A stretch of DNA of 64,000 bases from JAEUMD01 sp044222395 (lineage in GTDB: Bacteria > Pseudomonadota > Alphaproteobacteria > Rhizobiales > Hyphomicrobiaceae), in contig JBGANK010000004.1 of assembly GCA_044222395.1 (NCBI GenBank), forward strand, positions 1 to 64,000. Direction: 5' to 3'. The translations under genes were made by a program, and so were the position numbers. The notes under the pieces were generated by a model. The model was not told the DNA's origin and made no database searches. It worked only from the letters and a program-made list of their open reading frames with translations. Shown in pieces: positions 1 to 9,350 of the stretch. Each line of letters starts with the position of its first letter. Positions within the stretch are counted from its first letter, which is position 1.

Positions 1-1
1 G

Positions 2-2479
2 AACAAGAAGATCGGGCCGGACGAGGTCGTCGAGAAGTTCGGCGTGCCGCCCGAGAAGGTGGTCGAAGTGCAGGCGCTGGCGGGGGATTCGACCGACAAC
101 GTACCGGGTGTGCCGGGGATCGGCGTCAAGACGGCGGCGGAGCTCATCAAGGAATACGAGGATCTCGATACGCTGCTGGAGCGCGCCGGCGAGATCAAGC
201 AGCCCAAGCGGCGCGAGAAGCTGATCGAGTTCGCCGATCAGGCGCGCATCAGCCGCGAACTGGTGCGGCTCGATGCGAATGTTCCTGTTTCAACGCCGAT
301 CGAGGGGATTGGTGTGCAGGATCCTGCACCCGCACCGCTGCTGGCCTTCCTTCGCTCGATGGAATTCTCGACGCTGACGCGGCGGATCGCGGAGGCGCTG
401 GGGGCGGACGTGCCTGATCTTCCCGAGGTGTCGGTCGGCGCGTCTTTGAAGAAGGGGGCGGGCAAAGCGGAAGTGGGTGCTGCGGCGGGGCGCGCAGTGA
501 AGCATCAGCCGAAGCCGAAGAGCGAGGCGGGTGCTGAGGCCGGTACACCTGCGGCCGGTGCGCAGGAGCTTGCGGCGGCGGCGCGCGCGGTGCCGGTCGA
601 TCGGACGAAATACGAGACGGTGCGCAACATCGAGACCTTGAAGACGTGGGTCGCGCGCTGTCGCAATGCCGGCCGCTTTGCCTTCGACACCGAGACGACG
701 AGCCTTGATGCCATGCGCGCGGAGCTGGTCGGGCTGTCGCTTGCCACCGAGCCGGGTGTGGCGTGCTATGTGCCGCTCGGCCATGTGACAGGCAGCGGCG
801 ATCTGTTCGGCGGCGGCGGGCTTGCTGCCGACCAGATTGCTGCGAAAGATGCGCTTGCCATCCTGAAGCCGCTGCTTGCCGACCCATCGATCCTGAAGAT
901 CGGGCAGAACCTCAAGTACGATGCGCTGGTGCTGAAGCAACACGGCCTCGAAATCACGCCGATCGATGACACGATGCTGATCTCCTATGTGGTCGACGGT
1001 GGGCGTGGCGGTCACGGCATGGACGATCTGTCGGAGCGGCACCTGCACCACACCTGCATTCCGTTCAGCCATGTGATCCAACATGCGGCGGGCGAGAAGA
1101 AAGCGGAGAAGACGTTCGCCGGTGTGCCGATCGACAAGGCGACGGAGTACGCGGCGGAAGATGCCGACATCACGCTCCGGCTGTGGATGGTGCTGAAGCC
1201 GCGGCTAGTCGCCGAGCGCATGACGACCGTCTACGAAACGCTGGAGCGGCCGCTGTTGCCGGTGATCGTCGAGATGGAGCACGCCGGCATCAAGGTCGAC
1301 CGGCAGATCCTGTCGCGGCTGTCGGGCACGTTCGCGCAGCGGATCGGTGCGCTCGAAGAAGAGGTTTATGAGCTGGCGGGTGAGCGCTTCAATCTGGGCT
1401 CGCCCAAACAGCTTGGCGAATTGCTGTTCGACCGGCTGAAGCTGCCGGGCGGCAAGAAGACCAAGACGGGACAGTGGGAGACGCGCGCCGGGCTGCTCGA
1501 TGATCTGGCGGCCAACGAGGAACTGCCCGACGACGCGCGCCGGCTCATCAACACGATGCTGGAGTGGCGGCAGCTCTCCAAGCTGAGGTCGACCTACACG
1601 GACGCACTGCCGAACTTCCTCGATCCGCAAACGGGGCGCATCCATACGAGCTACGCGCTGGCGGCGACGACGACGGGACGGCTCGCCTCGTCAGATCCCA
1701 ACCTGCAGAACATTCCGGTTCGCACGAAGGAGGGCCGCGAGATCCGCACCGCATTCATTGCGGACAAGGGCAACAAGCTCATCTCGGCGGACTATTCCCA
1801 GATCGAGCTGCGGGTGCTCGCGCACATCGCCGACATCCCGCAATTGAGACAAGCGTTCGCGGATGGCCTCGATATCCATGCGATGACGGCTTCGGAAATG
1901 TTCGGCGTGCCGGTGAAGGACATGCCGGGCGAGGTGCGGCGGCGCGCGAAGGCGATCAACTTCGGCATCATCTATGGCATCTCCGCGTTCGGGCTCGCCA
2001 ATCAGCTGGGCATCAGTCGCGAGGAAGCGGGCGAATACATCAAGACCTACTTCAAGCGCTTTCCCGGCATCCGCGACTACATGGACGAGACGAAGCGCTT
2101 CGCGCACGAGCACGGCTATGTCGAGACGGTGTTCGGGCGGCGCATCCACTACCCGGAGATCAACACCAAGAACCCGTCGATGCGCGGCTTCCTCGAGCGC
2201 GCGGCGATCAACGCGCCGATCCAGGGCTCTGCCGCGGACATCATCCGCCGAGCCATGATCCGCATGCCGGCGGCGCTGGAGAAAGCCAAGATTGCGAGCG
2301 CGCGCATGCTGCTGCAGGTGCACGACGAGCTCATCTTCGAAGCGCGCGAGAACGAGGTCGAGAAGACGCTTGTGGTAGCGCGAGAGGTGATGGAGCAGGC
2401 GCCGCTGCCGGCGGTGCAGTTCTCGGTGCCGATCCACGTCGACGCCAAGGCCGCCGACAACTGGGAGGCGGCGCATTGA
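2..2479 (+). CDS. polA: DNA polymerase I, 5' end cut off by the window
   Basis: Family A DNA polymerase for repair and Okazaki-fragment maturation. The frame is open from base 2, so the true start lies upstream. The visible 825 residues hold the end of the 5'-3' nuclease (helix-hairpin-helix region VPGIGVKTA), an Ala/Gly/Lys-rich linker, a 3'-5' exonuclease and the polymerase. The exonuclease keeps FDTETTSLD (near residue 227), GQNLKYDALVL and YAAEDADIT, so proofreading looks intact. Polymerase motif A is DYSQIELRV (near 597), motif B is RRRAKAINFGIIYG and motif C is QVHDELIFE (near 773). The next gene begins 54 bases downstream on the same strand. Confidence 0.97.
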   Translation, partial: NKKIGPDEVVEKFGVPPEKVVEVQALAGDSTDNVPGVPGIGVKTAAELIKEYEDLDTLLERAGEIKQPKRREKLIEFADQARISRELVRLDANVPVSTPIEGIGVQDPAPAPLLAFLRSMEFSTLTRRIAEALGADVPDLPEVSVGASLKKGAGKAEVGAAAGRAVKHQPKPKSEAGAEAGTPAAGAQELAAAARAVPVDRTKYETVRNIETLKTWVARCRNAGRFAFDTETTSLDAMRAELVGLSLATEPGVACYVPLGHVTGSGDLFGGGGLAADQIAAKDALAILKPLLADPSILKIGQNLKYDALVLKQHGLEITPIDDTMLISYVVDGGRGGHGMDDLSERHLHHTCIPFSHVIQHAAGEKKAEKTFAGVPIDKATEYAAEDADITLRLWMVLKPRLVAERMTTVYETLERPLLPVIVEMEHAGIKVDRQILSRLSGTFAQRIGALEEEVYELAGERFNLGSPKQLGELLFDRLKLPGGKKTKTGQWETRAGLLDDLAANEELPDDARRLINTMLEWRQLSKLRSTYTDALPNFLDPQTGRIHTSYALAATTTGRLASSDPNLQNIPVRTKEGREIRTAFIADKGNKLISADYSQIELRVLAHIADIPQLRQAFADGLDIHAMTASEMFGVPVKDMPGEVRRRAKAINFGIIYGISAFGLANQLGISREEAGEYIKTYFKRFPGIRDYMDETKRFAHEHGYVETVFGRRIHYPEINTKNPSMRGFLERAAINAPIQGSAADIIRRAMIRMPAALEKAKIASARMLLQVHDELIFEARENEVEKTLVVAREVMEQAPLPAVQFSVPIHVDAKAADNWEAAH

Positions 2480-2533
2480 TGCCGTCTAAGCCGTCAGCCG
2501 CGATCGGATCACGCCCTTGCGAGGGGCGCTGAT

Positions 2534-4009
2534 ATGGTGCTCGTCGACTGGCTGGTGATTGCCGGGTATGCGCTCGCCGTGCTGCTCTTGGGCTATCTGG
2601 CGGCCGGAAATTCTGACACCGAGACGGACTACTTTCTCGCCGGCCGGCGCGAGGGCTGGTTGCCGGTGGCGGCATCGACCATTGCCTCCAAGCTTTCAGC
2701 GCTGACGTTCATCGGCGTTCCAGGCACGGCAATCGCCGGCAACTTCACCTATGCGCAGATGTGGGTGGGATCGTTCCTGGCGGCCTACGTGGTCGGCGCC
2801 TTCCTGGTGCCGGAGTTCTACAGGTTCCGCGTGGCGACGGTCTACGAGTACCTGGAGCACCGCATCGGCCCGAAGACGCGACTAGGCGCAACTCTGGTCT
2901 TCATCATCAGCCGCTGTCTGGCGAGCGCTGTGCGGCTTGCCGGCTGCGCGATCGCCATCTCGGTGTTCTTCGACGTATCGCTGGTGTCGGCGATCGTGTT
3001 GATGTCGGGCGTGACGGCGGCCTATGTGCTGACCGGTGGATTGCGGGCGGTGATCTGGACCGACATGCTTCAGCTCAGCTTGTTCCTCGCCGGCGCGGTG
3101 GCGGCCATCGTGTTCATCGGGCTCGTGCTGCCGGGCGGAATCGGCGAGGTGTGGGCCGCAGGTTCGGCTGCTGACAAGTTCCGCATGTTCGATTTCACTT
3201 TCGATGCGAGCGAACCCAAGACGTTTTGGCTGGGTAATCTGTTTGCCTTCGTGCTTGGAATCGCGACGAGTGGTGCGGATCAGGATATCGCGCAGCGGGC
3301 GCTCGCGTGTCCCGATGCACGCACGGCGCGCGTCGCGGTGATCTCGGCAGGGGCGGCGGATCTGTTCACGTCGCTGCTGTTTCTGAGCGTTGGCGCGGCG
3401 ATCTATGCCTATTACGTGGCGCTGCCGCAGGAGGCGGTCACGGCGCTGATGGCGGAGAACCGGCACGACTACGTGTTTCCCTACTTCATTCGTCACGAGC
3501 TGCCGGCCGGCCTCCGCGGTTTCCTGGTCGCGGCGCTGCTGGCGGCGGCGATGGGCTCGCTCGATTCGGCGCTGAGTGGGCTTGCCTCGTCGGCCTATTT
3601 CGATCTCGGACTTGGGCGAACAGGTGATGGCGGGAGCGTGCATTCAGGTGCATTGATCGGACCGCGGGGGCTGGTGCTGGTGTTCGCCGTCATCCTGGCG
3701 TTGATTGCCATCGCATTTGGCGCGCAGCCATCGATCCTGTGGTTCGGGTTGCAGATCATGGGCTATACCTATGGCGGCCTGCTAGGATTGTTCGTCGTTG
3801 CGGCGCTGATGCCAAAGTGGGTCGACGATTTGGGCTGCGTGATTGCCGTCATGAGCAGCATCGTGGCGGTGGTGGTGCTGACGCAATGGGGCATCGGATT
3901 CGGATACGCGCCTGTGGCGTGGCCGTGGGCGGTGGTGATCGGTGCGGTCTGGACGGTCGTTGCTTCACTCGCGCTGGGCGTCATGTTTCGTGGAGTGCGC
4001 ACGGCGTGA
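2534..4009 (+). CDS. sodium:solute symporter family protein
   Basis: A 491-residue integral membrane protein of the SSS (SGLT-type) family. The N-terminus has a first membrane helix, then a YFLAGRR-EGWLPVAAS segment typical of the family, and about 12-13 hydrophobic helices follow along the whole length. A conserved GIATSGADQDIAQRALACPD stretch near residue 240 and AAAMGSLDSALSGLASS near residue 335 also fit SSS transporters. Members couple sodium entry to uptake of sugars, amino acids or carboxylates. The substrate cannot be told from the sequence, and neither the polA side nor the downstream gene helps. Confidence 0.9.
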   Translation: MVLVDWLVIAGYALAVLLLGYLAAGNSDTETDYFLAGRREGWLPVAASTIASKLSALTFIGVPGTAIAGNFTYAQMWVGSFLAAYVVGAFLVPEFYRFRVATVYEYLEHRIGPKTRLGATLVFIISRCLASAVRLAGCAIAISVFFDVSLVSAIVLMSGVTAAYVLTGGLRAVIWTDMLQLSLFLAGAVAAIVFIGLVLPGGIGEVWAAGSAADKFRMFDFTFDASEPKTFWLGNLFAFVLGIATSGADQDIAQRALACPDARTARVAVISAGAADLFTSLLFLSVGAAIYAYYVALPQEAVTALMAENRHDYVFPYFIRHELPAGLRGFLVAALLAAAMGSLDSALSGLASSAYFDLGLGRTGDGGSVHSGALIGPRGLVLVFAVILALIAIAFGAQPSILWFGLQIMGYTYGGLLGLFVVAALMPKWVDDLGCVIAVMSSIVAVVVLTQWGIGFGYAPVAWPWAVVIGAVWTVVASLALGVMFRGVRTA

Positions 4010-4082
4010 GCAGCAACTGTGCAATGGATGTGGGGCGATAGCGGTGGAGCGGCATGGTGAGCTCGGGCACAACAATCGGGGA

Positions 4083-4979
4083 ATGCACTTGGGCCGATTG
4101 ATGCTGATCGCGGCGGCGGTGGCGGTGCCGCTTTGTTTCATTGCTTGCCATGTGCCGGCCAATGCTAATGACAAGGCCGCTGCGAATCCAATGGCGTCAC
4201 CGCAACCCGTGGGAGCCGTTATGCTGCGACTTGAGATTCCGCCAGCTGTAGCCACCAAGGTCGGCCGTCAGGTGTTCCTCAACGAGACCGGCGGCGACCG
4301 CGACATGATCACAGCTTGGAATGCGTCGGAAGATTTCATGTCGCTCGGAATCGGCCATTTCATCTGGTTCCCGCGCGGACTCGAAACGCGGTTCCAGGAA
4401 AGCTTTCCGAAGATGCTGACGTTCCTGCGCAGCCGCGGGGCAAGGCCGCCGGCGTGGCTCGATGACGATAGTGTTCCGTCATGCCCTTGGACATCGCGCC
4501 GCGATTTCAAGCAGCACTTCAAGGGCAAGCGCATGCGCGAACTACGCGCGTTCCTGCATAACACGGTGGGCTTGCAGACCGAATATCTGGTAGTGCGCAT
4601 GCGGGCGGCGCTGGACAAGATCCTGGAGAGCCTTGCGTCGAATGAAGAGCGCACGCATGTGCGCGATCAGTTCAATCGCGTTGTCGCAGCCTCGCCCGAT
4701 CTCTATCCGCTGATCGACTACATCAACTTCAAGGGCGAAGGCATCAAAGCGTCGGAGACTTATCCCAGCATCACGACGGGCGTGCCGGAAGGGTGGGGGC
4801 TGAAGCACGTGCTCATTGAGATGAAGGGCACGTCGACGGCATCGGCGGACGTTCTGGGTGAATTCGCTGACGCGGCCGGGTTCGTGCTCAAGCGGCGCAT
4901 CAAGAACAACCCGCCCAACAAGATCTGGGAACAGGGCTGGCTGAAGCGGGTGGAGACCTACCGGCGGCCGCTGCCGTGA
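4083..4979 (+). CDS. exported protein with a lysozyme-like N-terminal pattern
   Basis: A 298-residue protein. The frame is open further upstream, but ATG 4083 is chosen because it begins a good signal peptide (MHLGRLMLIAAAVAVPLCF). That is followed by Ala-Cys and a possible cleavage after ANA, so lipoprotein and soluble exported forms are both possible. The mature part has an N-E-T-G-G segment, a tryptophan, and a G-I-G-H-F-I-W segment about 25 residues later. That spacing recalls the catalytic Glu and GYGH region of phage-type lysozymes. The rest is not recognised. It follows the symporter by 73 bases. A peptidoglycan-acting role is an inference only. Confidence 0.75.
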   Translation: MHLGRLMLIAAAVAVPLCFIACHVPANANDKAAANPMASPQPVGAVMLRLEIPPAVATKVGRQVFLNETGGDRDMITAWNASEDFMSLGIGHFIWFPRGLETRFQESFPKMLTFLRSRGARPPAWLDDDSVPSCPWTSRRDFKQHFKGKRMRELRAFLHNTVGLQTEYLVVRMRAALDKILESLASNEERTHVRDQFNRVVAASPDLYPLIDYINFKGEGIKASETYPSITTGVPEGWGLKHVLIEMKGTSTASADVLGEFADAAGFVLKRRIKNNPPNKIWEQGWLKRVETYRRPLP

Positions 4980-5069
4980 GTTGCGTCAAGATGGTCGAGC
5001 GCGCTGCGCGCCGATGCATTTCAGCGGTCCTCGCAGCGACATCGCGTGTGTCACGCGCGCGATCTCACC

Positions 5070-6302
5070 CTATTCATAGCGCAAGGCGTCGATGGGATTG
5101 AGGTGTGCGGCGGTGCGGGCGGGAATATAGCCGAAGATGATGCCGACGGCGGCTGAGGCGAAGATGCCAATCATGATGATCGCGGAGCTGATCAGGACCG
5201 GCCAGCCGGCCATGGCGGAGATGGCGTAGGTCGCCGCAACTCCGATCAGCAACCCGATGATGCCGCCGGAGATGCAAAGCACGATCGCCTCGGTCAGGAA
5301 CTGGGCGAGGATGTCGCGACGGCGGGCGCCGACCGCCATGCGCAGGCCGATCTCGCGGGTACGCTCGGTGACCGACACGAGCATGATGTTCATGATGCCG
5401 ATGCCGCCGACGATCAGCGATACTGCAGCGGTGGCCGCGAGCAGCCAGGTCAGCGTCTGCTGTGCCGCGGTGCGGGCCTGCACCAGCTCGGCGACGTTGC
5501 GGATCCTGAAATCGTCCTGCTCGCCGGGGCGGATGCGGCGGCGCTGTTTCAGCAGGTCGGAAATCTCCTTCTCGGATTGCGCGAGATCGCCACCGTCGAT
5601 GATCTTGACGAGGATCGAGCCGGCCTGGTTGGGAACCGTGATGTTCTGTCCGGCAAGCCGCGCACGAGCAGTAGTGATGGGAATGAAGACGACGTCGTCC
5701 TGGTCGCGGAAGCCGCCGGCCTGGCCGCGGGTCTCCATGACGCCGATGACGTCGAAGGGCGCACCGGATATGCGCACGCGCTCGCCAACAGCTGGGCCAC
5801 CGCCGAACAGCTGGCGCGCGACGGTCGATCCGATGGTCGCGACCTTGGCGCCGCGGGTTATCTCGGTGACGTCGAAGTAGCGACCCTCAACGACAGACCA
5901 GTCGCGCACCTGCGGGAAGGTGGCGTGCGTGCCGGTGATCGACGTGGTCCAGTTCTGATTGCCGTAGACGACGGTCGAGTTGACGTTGAGGCTGGCGGTC
6001 ACGGCTTCGACATCGGCGATGCGCTCCTTGATCACCTGCATGTCGTCTTCCGAAAGCGGGCTCGCCGTTCCAGCTCCGCCTTGCGAGCGTCCGGTGCGGG
6101 CGGAGCCTGGCGACACGGTCAGCATGTTGGTGCCGAGGCGGCTGATTGAGCGCTCGACCTCCTGGCGGGCGCCACTGCCGATGGCGGACATGACGATCAC
6201 AGAAGCGACGCCGATGATGACACCCAATGCGGTCAGCATGGAGCGCATGGCGTTGAGACGTATGGCGGCAATCGCGGAGCGCAGGTAGCTCGTCACATTC
6301 AT
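5070..6302 (-). CDS. MacB-type ABC transporter permease
   Basis: A 410-residue permease of the MacB/FtsX type. There is one N-terminal membrane helix (about residues 18-40), a periplasmic MacB core domain with GTNMLTVSPGSA and Q-V-x-D-W-x-V-x-x-G-R-Y-F, and three C-terminal helices. The TERTREIGLRMAVGARRRDI coupling segment lies between them. The ATPase is on a separate gene, unlike E. coli MacB where they are fused. Its ATG overlaps the stop of the ATPase gene by 4 bases (ATGA), so the two are probably translationally coupled. It is the last gene of the adaptor-ATPase-permease operon. Confidence 0.95.
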   Translation of the reverse strand: MNVTSYLRSAIAAIRLNAMRSMLTALGVIIGVASVIVMSAIGSGARQEVERSISRLGTNMLTVSPGSARTGRSQGGAGTASPLSEDDMQVIKERIADVEAVTASLNVNSTVVYGNQNWTTSITGTHATFPQVRDWSVVEGRYFDVTEITRGAKVATIGSTVARQLFGGGPAVGERVRISGAPFDVIGVMETRGQAGGFRDQDDVVFIPITTARARLAGQNITVPNQAGSILVKIIDGGDLAQSEKEISDLLKQRRRIRPGEQDDFRIRNVAELVQARTAAQQTLTWLLAATAAVSLIVGGIGIMNIMLVSVTERTREIGLRMAVGARRRDILAQFLTEAIVLCISGGIIGLLIGVAATYAISAMAGWPVLISSAIIMIGIFASAAVGIIFGYIPARTAAHLNPIDALRYE

Positions 6303-7033
6303 GTCGGCACCCTGGGTTCCTGGCGGATATCCTCCACGAGTTGGCCGTCGCGGAAGCGCAACAGCCGTCCGGCATAGCCAGCGATGTCGGGCTCGTGGGT
6401 GACCATGATGATGGTCAGGCCCTGGCGATGCAACTTGCTGAACAGCGCCATGATGTCGTCGGAGGTCTTGGTGTCGAGGGCGCCGGTCGGCTCGTCAGCG
6501 AGCATGATTTTCGGATCGGTGACGAGCGCGCGGGCGATTGCGACACGCTGCTGCTGGCCGCCGGAGAGCTGCGAAGGTGTGTGGTGCTGGCGATCTTCGA
6601 GGCCAACCTCGACGAGCCTTCGGGCGGCGGCGGCGTTGGAATCGCCGGAGAGGTCTTGCGTGTAGAGCAGCGGCAGTTTGACGTTGTCTAGAGCCGAAGT
6701 GCGCGGCAGCAGGTTGAACTGCTGGAAAACGAAGCCGATCACCTGGTTGCGCAGAATGGCGAGCGCGTCGCTGTCGAGGCCCATGATGTCGGTGCCGGCG
6801 ATCGAGAGCTTGCCGGCGCTCGGCGTGTCGAGAGCGCCGATCAGATTGAGCAGTGTCGACTTGCCGGAACCCGATGGGCCCATGATGGCGACGAACTCAC
6901 CCGGCCAGATGTCGAAGCTGACGCCGCGCAGGACCTCGAGCGTCTGCTCGCCCATCGTGTAGGACTTGCGCAGGTCCTTGCACGAGACGACAGGTTCAGC
7001 GCCGGACGTTGTCGTCGCGGTCATGGCCGTCAT
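6299..7033 (-). CDS. ABC transporter ATP-binding protein, MacB/LolD type
   Basis: A 244-residue ABC ATPase with Walker A GPSGSGKST, Q-loop FVFQQFNLL, signature LSGGQQQR, Walker B IMLADEPTGALD and H-loop VTHEP. This is the MacB/LolD/FtsE subgroup. The start at 7033 overlaps the adaptor's stop by 4 bases (ATGA); another ATG lies 9 bases further in. Together with the permease it should drive a periplasm-to-exterior export system through an outer-membrane channel. No TolC-like gene lies in the window. Confidence 0.96.
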   Translation of the reverse strand: MTAMTATTTSGAEPVVSCKDLRKSYTMGEQTLEVLRGVSFDIWPGEFVAIMGPSGSGKSTLLNLIGALDTPSAGKLSIAGTDIMGLDSDALAILRNQVIGFVFQQFNLLPRTSALDNVKLPLLYTQDLSGDSNAAAARRLVEVGLEDRQHHTPSQLSGGQQQRVAIARALVTDPKIMLADEPTGALDTKTSDDIMALFSKLHRQGLTIIMVTHEPDIAGYAGRLLRFRDGQLVEDIRQEPRVPT

Positions 7034-8643
7034 CGCGGTCCGCGCTCCCCGCGCTCGCCACGCTGGCCACCGCCCATGCCGCCGGGCGCGCCGGTGCTGC
7101 CGCCAGAGCCGTTGCGACGGGCGCGAACAACGACCTTGTCGCCTTCCTTGACTTCGCCGCGCAGCACCTCGCTGTGGCTTTCGTCGGCAAGGCCCAGGAT
7201 GATGCGCTGCGGCTTCAATCCCTTCGGCGTCTCCTGCCACACATCGGCCGGGCGCGTGGTATCGCGCCAGACGTCGCGCATTTTGCGGAACTCCTGCCTC
7301 TGTTCCTCGGTCAAAATCGGTTCGAGGACCTTGCTGACGCGACCGCGCCTTTGCTCGGTGCCGCTAACAGCTTTTGCGCGCGGAGATGCAGAGCCGCCTG
7401 CGGCGCGTTGAGGTCTGCCTTCACCTGCGCCAGCCTCGCCGCGCCGGCCGGAGCGTGTCGGTGCCGCGTCGCCTTGCGCGGCCGGTTCGCCGTCGGACTG
7501 GCGGGTTGCGGCGAGACCTTCCTGGAAGCGCTGCTTCTGCTCCGGTGTCAATTGCAACTGCTCGGAGATCGATGCGACGATCGCCTCGTCGCGATTGGGG
7601 CGATCCTCGCGGCCGGTCGTGTTGAGATCCTTGGGCGGGGTGAAGCGTACTGCGTCGTTGGGCACGCGCAGGACATTCTCGCGCGTGCCGGTGATGATGC
7701 GCACGGTCGCCGTCATGCCGGGCAGAAGCTTCTGCTGCGGATTTTGTGCGCCGACGACAACCGTATAGGTGACGACGTTGTTGGTGGTCTTGCCGGCGAT
7801 CCTGACTTGCGAGACCTGGCCATCGAAGACGCGTCCAGGATAGGCATCGACGGTGAAGGTGACGCTCTGGCCGGCCTCGATGGCGCCAATGTCGGCCTCG
7901 TCGACCAGCACCAGGATTTCGATCTGCTTGAGGTCCTGGGCGATCTGGAAGAGTACGGGCGCCTGCAGGCTTGCGGCGACCGTGGTGCCCGGTTCGACGT
8001 TGCGGGCGATGACGACGCCGTCGATCGGCGTCTTCAACTGGGTGCGGTCGAGGTCGAGCTTGGCCTGGGCCAGTTCCGCCTCCTTCTGCGTGACGGCGGC
8101 GCGGGCGTTCGACAACTGCGCGCGAGCGACCTCGACGTCGGCGACGGCGGTGTCGTGCTGCGTTTGCGCCTGATCGAGCGTCGCGGCAGGGGTGGAGCGG
8201 CTTTCGATCAGCGCCTTCTGCCGTTCCAATGCGCGCTTGGCCTGGTCGCGGATGGCCTCGGCCTTGACGATGCCCGCCTGCTGAACCTCGAGGTTGGACT
8301 TGGCGATCGCCAGATTGGCGTCTGCGGAGGCAACGCGCGACGTGAACGTGCGCGGGTCGATGGCGGCGAGGATGTCTCCCTTGTGGACCGGCGAATTGAA
8401 GTCGACATTGACCTGGGAGATCTGGCCGGACAACTGAGAGCTGACGTCCGCTGTCACGAGGGCCTGCACGGATCCGGTCGCGGATATGCTGCGCTCGATC
8501 GAGCCGCGTCCGATCTGGGCGGTCTGGATCTCGTAGGTGACCGGCTTCTCGCGCAACCAGAATTGCCATGCGAGTGCGGCGAGCGCGCCGATCGCCGCCA
8601 GTGCAACGAGAGCGGGAGCCTTGGATTTCTTTTTTTGCTGCAT
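7030..8643 (-). CDS. periplasmic adaptor (HlyD/MacA family) with an LTxxQ-containing insertion
   Basis: A 537-residue inner-membrane-anchored adaptor. It has an N-terminal membrane anchor (residues 9-29), a barrel-sandwich domain (GSVQALVTADVSSQLSGQI), a long alpha-hairpin (about 100-200), the second lipoyl half (TPIDGVVIARNVEPG) and a beta-barrel. The final membrane-proximal domain is split: after VPNDAVRFTPP (327-337) comes an insertion of about 135 residues, and the domain resumes at LKPQRIILGLADESHSEVL (476-494). The insertion holds LTPEQ (365-369) and LTEEQ (444-448), each in an amphipathic helix, separated by an Arg/Gly-rich linker. The C-terminus is also Gly/Arg-rich. First gene of the export operon. 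Confidence 0.95.
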   Translation of the reverse strand: MQQKKKSKAPALVALAAIGALAALAWQFWLREKPVTYEIQTAQIGRGSIERSISATGSVQALVTADVSSQLSGQISQVNVDFNSPVHKGDILAAIDPRTFTSRVASADANLAIAKSNLEVQQAGIVKAEAIRDQAKRALERQKALIESRSTPAATLDQAQTQHDTAVADVEVARAQLSNARAAVTQKEAELAQAKLDLDRTQLKTPIDGVVIARNVEPGTTVAASLQAPVLFQIAQDLKQIEILVLVDEADIGAIEAGQSVTFTVDAYPGRVFDGQVSQVRIAGKTTNNVVTYTVVVGAQNPQQKLLPGMTATVRIITGTRENVLRVPNDAVRFTPPKDLNTTGREDRPNRDEAIVASISEQLQLTPEQKQRFQEGLAATRQSDGEPAAQGDAAPTRSGRRGEAGAGEGRPQRAAGGSASPRAKAVSGTEQRRGRVSKVLEPILTEEQRQEFRKMRDVWRDTTRPADVWQETPKGLKPQRIILGLADESHSEVLRGEVKEGDKVVVRARRNGSGGSTGAPGGMGGGQRGERGERGPR

Positions 8644-8861
8644 GGAGATTCTTGCCCATTTGAGGCTCGTCGCCCCGATGTCTTGCGAACCGTGCCTGGC
8701 TTCAGCGGCAATCGCCAGCCTTCAACGTCAATATAATGCCTGATCCGTCGCTGAGCGGGGTTGTGGTCCGCGAACCGAGTGTATCAAGCAAGTCGGGGCG
8801 AGGATTGGATGGAAGCACGGCTGCGCCATGGCGCGGCGATTTGATCTTGATGCAGATAATA

Positions 8862-8938
8862 TGGCGATCCCGGCAGGACTCGAACCTGCGACCCTCTGCT
8901 TAGAAGGCAGATGCTCTATCCGGCTGAGCTACGGGACC
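8862..8938 (-). tRNA. tRNA-Arg (anticodon TCT)
   Basis: Read on the minus strand the 77-base segment folds as a complete tRNA. The acceptor stem GGTCCCG pairs with CGGGATC, allowing one G-T pair. There is a standard D arm (AGCTCAG), an anticodon loop CTTCTAA with anticodon TCT, and a T arm GGTTCGAGTCC. A discriminator G and an encoded CCA end the gene. TCT reads arginine AGA codons, which are rare in such GC-rich DNA. Confidence 0.97.
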
Positions 8939-9057
8939 AATGGCCTGGCGCCGCCAGGTGCTCATACAAGTCGTTCCTGGAGGTCCACGGCTCTCGATAC
9001 GGCAGGCCGCGGCAGTTGGCAAGGAACCGCCTTATCTGTGCCCGGCGGAGGCAACGG

Positions 9058-9255
9058 ATGTTGGTGCGCGAATTGTTCCTGGGCGGGCAGCGGGTGCTGC
9101 CGGTGAAGGCCGAGGCGGCGGGATTCCGGTTCGAGGCGCGCACGATCAAGGAGGGGCTGGTGGTGGCCATGCGGCTGGCACAGCGCCGGGCTGCTGTGGA
9201 TGGAGTGCGTTCGATTCGTGCTGCGCGTATGGCGGAAGTCGAGCCGCGAGGTTGA
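9058..9255 (+). pseudogene. remnant of a TIGR01777/YfcH-type epimerase (DUF1731 C-terminus)
   Basis: A 65-residue frame starting at ATG 9058. Its first 40 residues (E-L-F-L-G-G-Q-R-V-L-P-V-K-A-E-A-A-G-F-R) resemble the DUF1731 tail that closes TIGR01777 nucleotide-sugar epimerase-like proteins, where the usual pattern is ELLLxSQRVLPxRLxxAGFxF. The upstream 115 bases up to the tRNA show no matching Rossmann domain in any frame. It therefore looks like the end of a gene whose front was lost, although expression as a short protein cannot be excluded. It lies just beyond tRNA-Arg. Confidence 0.5.
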
Positions 9256-9350
9256 GTGGTGTTCGCGATTTGCTAGCCGCAGCACTCGGGTTTCCGGGCA
9301 ATTCATGGCGCGACTTGCATCGGTGGGCGGCAGACGGCATATACGGGATT

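Noticed and set aside
1564..2532. 322-codon frame inside polA
   Set aside because: It is an out-of-frame shadow of the polymerase gene, rich in Arg and Gly, with no start signal.
7009..8736. Long open frame (575 codons) on the plus strand
   Set aside because: It runs antisense to the MacA-like adaptor gene and shows no protein-family features.
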